From contig JAMPDX010000010.1 of NCBI GenBank assembly GCA_023665425.1, positions 1 through 42,857 of the forward strand: a stretch of DNA of 42,857 nt. The letters are read 5' to 3'. Below, piece by piece: positions 16,302 to 24,291 of the stretch. This DNA comes from Muribaculaceae bacterium (GTDB lineage: Bacteria; Bacteroidota; Bacteroidia; Bacteroidales; Muribaculaceae). Made by a program: the position numbers and the translations under genes. Position 1 is the first letter of the stretch. The number at the start of each line of letters is the position of its first letter. The notes beneath the pieces are model-generated. The model did no database searches, was not told the origin of the DNA, and saw nothing but the letters and a program-made list of their open reading frames with translations.

Positions 16302-17254
16302 GAGAGATAGGGGGATATTTTGAGTTGGAGTTGCCAAAATCAAATTGGCAATATATCCATTCATCCGCTTTGCATTTAAATTCCGGCAGAAACGCCCTGG
16401 AATATATATTGTTATCTCTTCATAAACAGGTAAAGCGTATGTGGGTGCCATATTATACTTGTGATGTAATATTACAACCAATTGAGAAGTTAGGCCTTGA
16501 TTACAAATTTTACCATATCAATACACACCTTGAGATTGATGAAATTCCCAATCTCCAAAAAGATGATTATATATTGTTGAATAATTATTTTGGGATAAAA
16601 GATGAGTATATTGCTCAAATGGCAGATACATATCCTCAAAATATTATTATAGATAACACCCAAGCATGGTATGCCGAAGCAATAGATGGAGTAAATAGTT
16701 TTTACAGTCCTCGAAAATTTTTTGGTGTACCGGATGGAGGTATAGCTTATTGTAGTGACTCGTTAAAACTCGCCCTTGATACACAAGAGACCTACGAGTG
16801 GTGTTCTCATCTGTTGAAACGGATTGACGTAGATGCCCGGGCTGGATATAATGATTTCCGTAGCAACGCTTTGCAGTTCAACAATGCACCATTAAAATAT
16901 ATGTCAAGATTGTCTCAAAAGATACTTTCAACTATTAATTTTGATTACATAAAGCAGGTGCGATGCAACAATTTCAATTTCCTCCACGACAGATTGAGAG
17001 AAACTAATATGCTAAACATACCATCGGCAGGAAGTTTCCGGGCTCCGATGGTCTATCCTTACTTAACTGATAACCCTGCACTTAGACAAACACTCATTGA
17101 CAATAAAATTTATGTCGCCCAATATTGGCCTAACGTGCTGACATGGTGCAAAAATGATGATATAGAATATACTTTGGCAAAAAACATCATACCATTGCCG
17201 ATAGACCAAAGATATAACATTAACGATATGGCATATATCGCTGACACACTCTAA
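16298..17254 (+). CDS. DegT/DnrJ/EryC1-like PLP-dependent enzyme
   Basis: The 318-residue protein resembles sugar aminotransferases of the DegT family. It has a phosphate-cup-like SGRNAL (29-34), Asp119 in IIIDNTQAW for the PLP pyridine nitrogen, and Lys140 in FYSPRKFFGVPDGG as the likely Schiff-base lysine. It is about 50-70 residues shorter than typical DegT enzymes, with a reduced C-terminal part, so activity might be altered. Its start overlaps the ATP-grasp stop, and its stop is immediately followed by the GNAT ATG. A+T content is high, as in its two partners. A role in building an amino-sugar or amino-acid-derived group is inference. Confidence 0.8.
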   Translation: MREIGGYFELELPKSNWQYIHSSALHLNSGRNALEYILLSLHKQVKRMWVPYYTCDVILQPIEKLGLDYKFYHINTHLEIDEIPNLQKDDYILLNNYFGIKDEYIAQMADTYPQNIIIDNTQAWYAEAIDGVNSFYSPRKFFGVPDGGIAYCSDSLKLALDTQETYEWCSHLLKRIDVDARAGYNDFRSNALQFNNAPLKYMSRLSQKILSTINFDYIKQVRCNNFNFLHDRLRETNMLNIPSAGSFRAPMVYPYLTDNPALRQTLIDNKIYVAQYWPNVLTWCKNDDIEYTLAKNIIPLPIDQRYNINDMAYIADTL

Positions 17255-17734
17255 ATGAAAGTAACAATTAGACCTCTAAAAATAGATGATGCATATACAT
17301 CGGTGAAATGGAGAAACGATAAAGAAGTTTTTAAGTATACCGGCACTGTATACGCGGAAGAAATAACAATTGAATCCGAGTTGCGTTGGATACAAAATGT
17401 TATACATCGAGAAAATGAATACCGATGTGCTATAATTGCTGATGGCAAATATGTGGGAAATATTTATTTGACAGATATAGACACGACCGGCGGCACATAT
17501 CACATCTTTTTAGGCAATAAAGATTATTGGGGCAAAGGGGTAGCAAAGAAGGCTTCATTATTGATGTTAGATTATGCTTTCAATGTTTTGGAGTTGAGTG
17601 TAGTTAAACTCAGAGTGAGGAAAGCAAATATATCGGCTATTAAATTGTATTTATCGCTAAATTTCACGAAAGTATCTGAAGATGATGAATTTATCATTTA
17701 CGAGAAGCGACCTTCGATTTACAGAATGTTCTAA
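17255..17734 (+). CDS. GNAT family N-acetyltransferase (PseH/RimJ-like)
   Basis: This 159-residue GNAT begins IRPLKIDDAYTSVKWRNDKEV, a pattern shared by RimJ-like and amino-sugar (PseH-type) acetyltransferases. The acetyl-CoA motif is visible as GNKDYWGKGVAKKAS, followed by VVKLRVRKANISAIKLYLSLNF. It starts directly after the stop codon of the PLP enzyme (TAA-ATG), indicating coupling. It could acetylate the amine introduced by its neighbour. The operon ends here, and 12 bp later the second MITE-like copy begins. Confidence 0.88.
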   Translation: MKVTIRPLKIDDAYTSVKWRNDKEVFKYTGTVYAEEITIESELRWIQNVIHRENEYRCAIIADGKYVGNIYLTDIDTTGGTYHIFLGNKDYWGKGVAKKASLLMLDYAFNVLELSVVKLRVRKANISAIKLYLSLNFTKVSEDDEFIIYEKRPSIYRMF

Positions 17735-17746
17735 TTGATAATAAAT

Positions 17747-17912
17747 TCAAGTTTCGAAATAAGTATCTAATTGAAAATGTTATGGTTAGGAGTTTTCGTC
17801 AGGACACCGACTTATAGTATACCCGTACACACGCGGCGACAGCCGTGGGTGTGCGGGGTTGGGCAGGCAAACAAAAGGCGTGCGTAGCCCGCCGATCTAC
17901 TGCTTTTGATGT
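17747..17912. mobile_element. MITE-like element, second copy, same orientation
   Basis: It begins TCAAGTTTCG (17747-17756) and keeps the central words GGACACCGACTTATAGTA, CGGCGACAGCCGTGGGTGTG and GGCGTGCGTAGCCCGCCGA, in the order seen at 13273. After about 17895 it drifts from the complete copy and the right terminal repeat is not recognisable. Its distal end runs into the ychF promoter, so it may supply upstream sequence to that gene. Confidence 0.8.
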
Positions 17913-17914
17913 GG

Positions 17915-17946
17915 TTTGTGTATGACAAAAAGTTTTGCTAACTTTG
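17915..17946 (+). promoter_or_regulatory. Promoter of ychF
   Basis: A TTTG (17915-17918), a 20-nt spacer and TAACTTTG (17939-17946) make a good Bacteroidota promoter, 22 nt before the ATG at 17969. Confidence 0.75.
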
Positions 17947-17968
17947 CAAAAATAATTTGCAACAAGAT

Positions 17969-19072
17969 ATGGCATTACAATGCGGCATTGTCGGCCTGCC
18001 TAATGTCGGCAAGTCTACTCTTTTTAACTGTCTGAGCAACGCTAAAGCTCAGTCAGCCAATTTCCCTTTCTGCACCATCGAGCCCAATGTCGGTGTCATC
18101 ACTGTGCCCGATGAGCGCCTTAATAAGCTCGTGGAGATGTGCAACCCTCGCAGTGTGGTACCCGCAACGGTAGAGATTGTGGACATCGCCGGGCTGGTGA
18201 AGGGTGCCTCCAAGGGGGAAGGTCTCGGCAATAAATTCCTCGCTAATATCCGCGAGACTGATGCTATTATACATGTACTCAGATGCTTTGATGACGATAA
18301 TATCACGCACGTAGATGGCTCTGTTGACCCGGTGCGCGATAAGGAGATAATAGATCTGGAGCTTCAACTCAAGGACTTGGAGACGGTGGAGAACCGCCTA
18401 CAGAAGACTGAGAAGCAGGCGCAGACCGGTGGCGACAAGAATGCCAAGATGCAGGTAGGTGTGCTCAAGGCTTATAAGGAAGCCCTCACTCAAGGTAAGA
18501 GTGCCCGCACCGTGACCTTCGAGACCAAAGATGAGCAGAAATTTGCCCGCGAGCTCTTTTTGCTCACCTCCAAGCCCGTGCTCTATGTCTGCAATGTAGA
18601 CGATGCTGCAGCCTCTACCGGCAATGCTTATGTAGAGGCTGTACGCAACGCTGTGGCCGATGAGGGCGCCGAGATACTGGTAGTGGCTGCCCGCACAGAG
18701 TCTGAGATTGCCGAACTCGAGAGCTATGAGGAGCGTCAGGAATTTCTGGCTGACATGGGGCTGAGCGAGAGTGGTGTGAGCCGCCTGATTAAGGCTGCAT
18801 ACGCCTTGCTCGATCTCCAGACTTACTTCACAGCCGGTCCCGACGAAGTCCGCGCCTGGACCTTCATGCGCGGCTCTAAGGCGCCGCAATGTGCCGGTAT
18901 TATACACACAGACTTCGAGAAAGGTTTCATCCGCGCCGAGGTTATCAAGTATGACGACTATGTAACTCTCGGTGGCGAGACCCCGGTAAAAGAGGCCGGC
19001 AAACTCGCTGTGGAGGGCAAGGAATATGTGGTGCAGGATGGCGACATAATGCACTTCCGCTTCAATGTCTGA
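17969..19072 (+). CDS. ychF: Redox-regulated ATPase YchF (OLA1 family)
   Basis: YchF is a TRAFAC-class P-loop NTPase that prefers ATP and associates with ribosomes; it is linked to stress and translation control. From the ATG at 17969 the protein is 367 residues, the usual length. The G1 motif GLPNVGKST is at residues 9-17, and the DIAGLVKGASKGEGLGNKFL stretch is diagnostic. The C-terminal TGS domain ends in DGDIMHFRFNV. A TTG four codons upstream could extend the frame, but the ATG fits family starts (MALQCGIVGLPN). It has its own promoter. Confidence 0.97.
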   Translation: MALQCGIVGLPNVGKSTLFNCLSNAKAQSANFPFCTIEPNVGVITVPDERLNKLVEMCNPRSVVPATVEIVDIAGLVKGASKGEGLGNKFLANIRETDAIIHVLRCFDDDNITHVDGSVDPVRDKEIIDLELQLKDLETVENRLQKTEKQAQTGGDKNAKMQVGVLKAYKEALTQGKSARTVTFETKDEQKFARELFLLTSKPVLYVCNVDDAAASTGNAYVEAVRNAVADEGAEILVVAARTESEIAELESYEERQEFLADMGLSESGVSRLIKAAYALLDLQTYFTAGPDEVRAWTFMRGSKAPQCAGIIHTDFEKGFIRAEVIKYDDYVTLGGETPVKEAGKLAVEGKEYVVQDGDIMHFRFNV

Positions 19073-19118
19073 TACTACGACGCAGTATTAACGTAACAAA
19101 CTAACCCCCTAAATATCA

Positions 19119-20327
19119 ATGAAAAAGCTACTTACATTAGCGGCAATAGCCGCCATCTGCGCTCCGGCAGCTTTTGCTGATGAGCCGGCAGAAGAGAAGA
19201 ATGACTCAACCGGTGGCTTCACATTCACCGATGTGAAGGTTGTCAAGACTACCCCGGTAAAAGACCAAAACAAGTCAGGCACATGCTGGTGCTTCGCCAC
19301 AACATCATTCCTCGAGGATGAGTTGCTGCGCAAGACCGGCAAGGAGTATGACCTCTCTGAGATGTTCTCTGTTTACCACTGCTACCTTGACAAAGCTCAA
19401 AAGTATCAGCGCATGGGTGGCACAATCAACTTCGCTCAGGGCGGTTCAGCCCTCGATGTGCCCTACGTATGGGAGAATTATGGTGCTGTGCCCGAGTCTG
19501 TATATTCAGGCCTTAACTATGGTGAGGAGAAGCATGACCACTATGAGATGGCTGACCTGCTCACATCATACATGGAGGCTGTCACCAAGCCCGGCCGCAA
19601 GAAACTCTCACCCGCGTGGAAGGGTGGCTTCGAGGGTATCCTCAAGTCTTACTTCGGCGAGCTCCCCGAGACATTCACTTATGAGGGCAAGACCTACACT
19701 CCCAAGTCTTTTGCAGAGTCGCTGCCCCTGAATATGGATGACTATATCTCCGTAACTTCATGGACTCATCATCCCTTCTACACTTGGTTCCCGGTAGAGG
19801 TTGCCGACAACTGGCTGTGGGCCGACTCATGGAATGTGCCCATGGAGGAGATGAAGGCTATCGTGGACAACGCCCTTGAGAAGGGTTATCCCGTAGTATG
19901 GAGCGCTGACGTGTCTGAGCCCGGCTTCAAGTGGGTGAAGGGTTACGCCATCCTGCCCGAGGCCAAGACCGAGAAGGATATGACCAACACCGAGCTCTCT
20001 CGTTGGGTGAAGCTCTCAGACAAGGAGCGCGAGGCTGAGAAATACAGTACCGAGAATGGCCCCGTCAAGGAGCAGACTGTCACTCAGGAGAGCCGCCAGC
20101 AAGGCCTCGACAACCTCGAGACTACTGACGACCATGGCATGGTGCTGGTAGGTATTGCCACTGACCAGAATGGCAACCGCTACTACAAGGTGAAGAACTC
20201 ATGGGACACTAACCAAATCTATGACGGTTTCTTCTATGTATCAGAGCCTTACTTCCTGGCTAAGACTATGGGCATCTACGTAAACAAGGAGGCCCTGCCC
20301 AAGGAGTCCGCTAAAAAGTTGAAGTAA
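19119..20327 (+). CDS. Secreted C1-family cysteine peptidase (bleomycin hydrolase / PepC-like)
   Basis: The product is an exported papain-fold peptidase related to aminopeptidase C. A signal peptide (KKLLTLAAIAAICAPAAFA) covers residues 1-20. Catalytic residues are visible: oxyanion Gln50 and nucleophile Cys56 in KDQNKSGTCWCF, His339 in DDHGMVLVG, and Asn360 in YKVKNSW. The 402-residue length and the late H/N pair match PepC/BLMH rather than simple papain. Cytosolic PepC forms hexamers; the exported Bacteroidota version may process oligopeptides in the periplasm. It starts 46 bp after ychF and is followed by a terminator hairpin at 20351. Confidence 0.92.
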   Translation: MKKLLTLAAIAAICAPAAFADEPAEEKNDSTGGFTFTDVKVVKTTPVKDQNKSGTCWCFATTSFLEDELLRKTGKEYDLSEMFSVYHCYLDKAQKYQRMGGTINFAQGGSALDVPYVWENYGAVPESVYSGLNYGEEKHDHYEMADLLTSYMEAVTKPGRKKLSPAWKGGFEGILKSYFGELPETFTYEGKTYTPKSFAESLPLNMDDYISVTSWTHHPFYTWFPVEVADNWLWADSWNVPMEEMKAIVDNALEKGYPVVWSADVSEPGFKWVKGYAILPEAKTEKDMTNTELSRWVKLSDKEREAEKYSTENGPVKEQTVTQESRQQGLDNLETTDDHGMVLVGIATDQNGNRYYKVKNSWDTNQIYDGFFYVSEPYFLAKTMGIYVNKEALPKESAKKLK

Positions 20328-20350
20328 TTTTTTGTTTTCATAATGCGGGC

Positions 20351-20379
20351 GGGGGTGTCTCTTCTTTGGGGGCACCTCC
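20351..20379 (+). terminator. Terminator hairpin after the C1 peptidase
   Basis: Stem GGGGGTG/CACCTCC (one mismatch) is closed by a TCTCTTCTTTGGGGG loop and followed by GTTTGT. It lies 23 nt after the stop codon. The T-run is weak. Confidence 0.55.
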
Positions 20380-20411
20380 GTTTGTCACATTGCTTAATCA
20401 ACAAGCTCATA

Positions 20412-20819
20412 ATGATGACACTTAAAGAAAGAATTGAAAGAGCAGAAACATTTCGTGCACAGGGGTATAACTGCGCACAGAGCGTAATAATGGCCTTCCC
20501 TGATATTACCGGTCTGAGCGATGAGCAGGCGTTGAAGCTGAGCATAGGCTTAGGGGGCGGCTGCGGTGCCGGTGAGCTATGCGGGGTGGTGTCAGCCATG
20601 GCTTTGATCAGAGGTATGCTCTCTCCCGGAGGTCCGAAGGACAAGGGTTCGGTATATGCCGATATGAAGGCCCTGCACGATGACTTTATCCGCCGTTTCG
20701 GCTCATGTATATGCCGCGAGTTGAAAGTGCCAGGGCGCCCAGTGCCCTGCAACGACCTAATCTACACCGGCATCGAGATGCTTCACGAGTCTCTCCCCAA
20801 ACACCCCGATTGCCGGTAA
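20412..20819 (+). CDS. C_GCAxxG_C_C family protein
   Basis: This family of small cysteine-rich proteins is thought to be redox-related or metal-binding, but no function is established. The signature is visible: Cys in GYNCAQSV, then GGGCGAGELCG, then CICREL and CND toward the end. I used the first ATG of the pair at 20412/20415, giving 135 residues from MMTLKERIERAE. The open frame extends 23 codons further upstream but translates the terminator hairpin, so it is rejected. It lies convergent to nifJ with 30 bp between stops. Confidence 0.85.
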   Translation: MMTLKERIERAETFRAQGYNCAQSVIMAFPDITGLSDEQALKLSIGLGGGCGAGELCGVVSAMALIRGMLSPGGPKDKGSVYADMKALHDDFIRRFGSCICRELKVPGRPVPCNDLIYTGIEMLHESLPKHPDCR

Positions 20820-20849
20820 TCCTCATGTGGACGACACCGTGTGTGGCGG

Positions 20850-23800
20850 TTATAGGTCTTTGTAGATGGTTTGGTCGCGTTCGGCAAGCTTGAGCTGGAG
20901 GGTAGCGGCCAGAGAGGGCTCTTTCTCGCGTAATTGCTCATAGCGGCTTTCTCCCTGCAGGAAGGTAGCCAGTGAGCCGTCGGGGGCAAGAGTACCCTCG
21001 GCCGCGATGTTGCCAACAGGGGCTGCGCTGTCTAATGTCAAAGGTTCTTTGCCCTCGGCTGCCAACGAAGGATTGTAGCGGTAGAGGGGCCAGTAACCGG
21101 CATGAACAGCACGGCGCTCCTCAACCATGGCAGTGGACATACCGGCACGTATTCCATGATTGATACAGGGGCAATAAGCTATCACAATGGAAGGCCCGGG
21201 ATATGCCTCTGCCTCCTTTAGCGCATTGATGGCCTGCTGGGGATTGGCGCCCATGGCTATGGAGGCTACATATACATTGCCGTAGGTCATCATCATGCGT
21301 CCCAAATCCTTCTTATACGTGCGCTTGCCATCGGGGGCATATTTGGCCACACACCCTATCGGGGTAGCCTTGCTCATCTGGCCGCCGGTATTGGAGTAGC
21401 ACTCGGTGTCCATCACCAGAATATTTATTTTGGTGTTACGCGCCAAGACATGGTCAAGACCGGCAAATCCGATGTCATACGCCCAGCCGTCGCCACCTAT
21501 GGCCCAGACACTGATTTCCTGCTTCGGGTCCTTCTTGCCGAGGATGTCGATGGCTACAGCCATACCGTATCCAAACTCGGCATTGTCCTCAAACAGGGAG
21601 TTTGCCCATGCCGGACCATGACCGTCGGCATTCACACAATAAGCGTTTGAGGGGAAATCGGCACCCCAAATTGATGAGCAACCGGTGGCGTTGGCCATGA
21701 CCATACGCTCGCCAAAAAGCTGGGTGAGCAGCTTGACATAGGGGGTCTCACCACATCCGCCACATGCGCCGGAGAATTGCAACAGGGGCTGATACATCTG
21801 GCTTCCCTTGACAGTGAACCGTGGCAGCAAACCGGGGCGATAACCCACCTTCTGCTCGCAATAAGCTGTGAAGGGTATTTGCACATCGATATGCTCGGCA
21901 GCCGGCACCATCGTCAGTGCGTGACCGGGACACACCGTGGCACATGAGCCGCAACCGGTGCAGTCTTCGCTAAAGACTTGTATGCGCCAGTGCAAAGGTG
22001 TTTTCAGCCCTTTGGCTTCGACAGTATGCAGCCCTTCGGGAGCTCCTTTCAGCTGCTCGTCGTCAAGTGTAAATGGCCTGATGGCTGCGTGCGCACACAC
22101 GAAGGAGCACAGGGTGCATTGTACACACTTTTTAGGGTCCCATTCGGGTATATTCAGGGCGATGCGCCGCTTCTCGTAAGCCGTGGTGCCCATGGGCATG
22201 GACCCGTCGAGGGTGAATAAAGATACCGGCAATTTATTACCCTCCAAACGATTACATGGTATTGCAATATCGCGGATGAATGGAGGTAACGTATTGTCAA
22301 TCCGGTCATTATCCGTATTCGCCGATAGAGCATCGTCTATGGCTATCGGGGTGAGAGCTGAGGCCACCATGGTCAAGGCTTGCAAGTTATTGTCGACCAC
22401 TGCCTTCCCCTCATGGATATAGGTAGACTGAATCTCCTGACGCAAACCGGCGAGGGCCTTGTCAATGTCAAAGTCTCCGGAATGAGAATAGAGGAAAGCA
22501 GCCTCCATAATCATATTTATGAGTGCCCCCAGGCCACACTTCGCCGCTATGGCTCCGGCATCAATATTCAGGCATTTCGCCTGCTTTTCCTTAAGTGCTC
22601 GCAGTAAGTTGGCAGGAAGGTGTTTACCCCAGGCCTGAGGGGTGTTCCATGGTGAATTCAAGACAAATGTGCCACCCTCACGGAGGGATTCTGCTAATGC
22701 ATATTTCTTGACATATGTGTCTTTGTGACAGGCCACATAGTCGGCCTGCTCGATAGAGTAAGCGGCCTTTATGGGGTGGGGCGACAAGCGCAATTGCGAG
22801 ATGGTGTAGCCCCCGCTCTTTTTGGCTGAGTATTGGAAATAGGCCTGTGCATACAGGTTGAAAGCTCCGGAGAGTACACGCGCCACCTGCTTGGTAGCAC
22901 CGACAGTGCCGTCAGAGCCAAAGCCATAAAACTTGGCCTGCAAGGTGTGTGGTGGTCGAGGCATGGCGAGTGGTTTAGGCTCAAGCGACAGGTGAGTGAC
23001 ATCATCATTGATACCGACGGTGAACTCATATTTGGGTTTCTCGGCCGTCATATTATCGAAAATAGCCTTTACCATGGCCGGGTCAAATTCCTTGCTCGAC
23101 AAACCGTATCTACCGGCAAACAGTTCTATCTGCCTCCCGGAGCGAGCCAGTGCGGTAGCCACATCCTTGAATAGAGGTTCGCCGTCTGCACCGGGTTCTT
23201 TGGTGCGGTCAAGCACGGTGAGGCGTTTTACACTCGCAGGTAAAGCAGCCAACAATGTCGATGCATCAAAGGGACGGAAGAGGCGCACCTTGACCACTCC
23301 TCCTTTATACCCGGCCGGATTGAGCACCTCAAGGGTCTGCTCTACGACCTCGCCGGCTGAGGCGATCACGATAATGGCATCAGTGGCTTGCGGGTCGCCG
23401 GCATAGTCAAACAGATGATACTGTCGGCCGGTGAGGGTCGCAACCTTGTCCATATATTTCTGCACGATGGCCGGGAAGGCATTGTATAGATTATTGGCAG
23501 CTTCGCGGTTTTGGAAATATACATCGGCATTTTGTGCCGAGCCACGCAATATGGGGTTACGAGGATTGAGCCCGCGCTCGCGGAAACGCTTCAGCGCATC
23601 CTGATTAATGAGGCGATACATATCCTCGTATGCTATCGGGGTTATGGTGTCTGTCTCATTGGCAGTGCGCCAACCGTCAAAGAAGTGGCATACGGGTATC
23701 GAGCCCTCAAGGGCAGCCAAATGTGCCACGAGAGCTAAGTCCATGGTCTCTTGGACAGAGGAGGAGGCCAAGAAGGCAAATCCGGTGGCACGGCATGCCA

Positions 23801-24212
23801 TCACATCTTGATGGTCACCGAAAATTGAGAGTGCATGTGTGGCCAGTGAGCGTGTGCCGACATGAAAGACACCGGGCAGCAACTCGCCAGCTATCTTGTA
23901 CATATTGGGTATCATGAGCATCAGTCCCTGCGATGAGGTGAAAGTCGTGGCCAGGGCGCCGGCAGCCAAAGCACCATGTGTGGCACCGGCGGCTCCCAAT
24001 TCGCTTTCCATCTCTTTCACAGACATGGTATTGCCCGCATAGTTTTTCCTCCCCTGTAGAGCCCATTTTGCTGCCACCTCGCCCATTTCGGCGATGGGGG
24101 TGATAGGATATACGGTTGCGACATCGCTCAACGCATAGGCGACGTATGTTGCGGCTGTAGCACCATCCAGTGTTATGGAATTGGCTGCTTTTATTGTCTT
24201 AGTGTCTTCCAT
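20850..24212 (-). CDS. nifJ: Pyruvate:ferredoxin (flavodoxin) oxidoreductase, single chain
   Basis: The enzyme converts pyruvate and CoA to acetyl-CoA, CO2 and reduced ferredoxin, the central step of anaerobic sugar breakdown. The 1120-residue protein has PITPIAEMGE near residue 36 and fused two-cluster ferredoxin motifs CVQCTLCSFVC (about 695) and CTGCGSCATVC (about 749). The proximal-cluster stretch SGACGGCGETPY and the thiamine diphosphate motif GGDGWAYDIG near 904 with TECYSNTGGQMS follow. It is slightly shorter than the roughly 1170 residues of many homologues, but all domains are represented. It runs divergently from queG with a 79-bp spacer. No clear -7 box was recognised. Confidence 0.97.
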   Translation of the reverse strand: MEDTKTIKAANSITLDGATAATYVAYALSDVATVYPITPIAEMGEVAAKWALQGRKNYAGNTMSVKEMESELGAAGATHGALAAGALATTFTSSQGLMLMIPNMYKIAGELLPGVFHVGTRSLATHALSIFGDHQDVMACRATGFAFLASSSVQETMDLALVAHLAALEGSIPVCHFFDGWRTANETDTITPIAYEDMYRLINQDALKRFRERGLNPRNPILRGSAQNADVYFQNREAANNLYNAFPAIVQKYMDKVATLTGRQYHLFDYAGDPQATDAIIVIASAGEVVEQTLEVLNPAGYKGGVVKVRLFRPFDASTLLAALPASVKRLTVLDRTKEPGADGEPLFKDVATALARSGRQIELFAGRYGLSSKEFDPAMVKAIFDNMTAEKPKYEFTVGINDDVTHLSLEPKPLAMPRPPHTLQAKFYGFGSDGTVGATKQVARVLSGAFNLYAQAYFQYSAKKSGGYTISQLRLSPHPIKAAYSIEQADYVACHKDTYVKKYALAESLREGGTFVLNSPWNTPQAWGKHLPANLLRALKEKQAKCLNIDAGAIAAKCGLGALINMIMEAAFLYSHSGDFDIDKALAGLRQEIQSTYIHEGKAVVDNNLQALTMVASALTPIAIDDALSANTDNDRIDNTLPPFIRDIAIPCNRLEGNKLPVSLFTLDGSMPMGTTAYEKRRIALNIPEWDPKKCVQCTLCSFVCAHAAIRPFTLDDEQLKGAPEGLHTVEAKGLKTPLHWRIQVFSEDCTGCGSCATVCPGHALTMVPAAEHIDVQIPFTAYCEQKVGYRPGLLPRFTVKGSQMYQPLLQFSGACGGCGETPYVKLLTQLFGERMVMANATGCSSIWGADFPSNAYCVNADGHGPAWANSLFEDNAEFGYGMAVAIDILGKKDPKQEISVWAIGGDGWAYDIGFAGLDHVLARNTKINILVMDTECYSNTGGQMSKATPIGCVAKYAPDGKRTYKKDLGRMMMTYGNVYVASIAMGANPQQAINALKEAEAYPGPSIVIAYCPCINHGIRAGMSTAMVEERRAVHAGYWPLYRYNPSLAAEGKEPLTLDSAAPVGNIAAEGTLAPDGSLATFLQGESRYEQLREKEPSLAATLQLKLAERDQTIYKDL

Positions 24213-24279
24213 AGCTTATAATAAAGGCGTTTATATTCTTTAACACTGCACACGTTATTATGGTTTATGGATTTTTTTG

Positions 24280-24287
24280 TAACTTTG
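24280..24287 (+). promoter_or_regulatory. -7 box 4 nt ahead of the queG start codon
   Basis: TAACTTTG matches TAnnTTTG. Only TGAT separates it from the GTG at 24292, the same 4-nt spacing seen at gh3. This implies a leaderless message. No convincing -33 element was seen. Confidence 0.6.
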
Positions 24288-24291
24288 TGAT

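Noticed and set aside
18398..19054. Minus-strand open frame of 218 codons
   Set aside because: It is antisense to ychF with no recognisable domain.
20343..20411. Extended start for the C_GCAxxG_C_C protein
   Set aside because: The stretch translates the upstream terminator hairpin. Family members begin near LKERIERAE.
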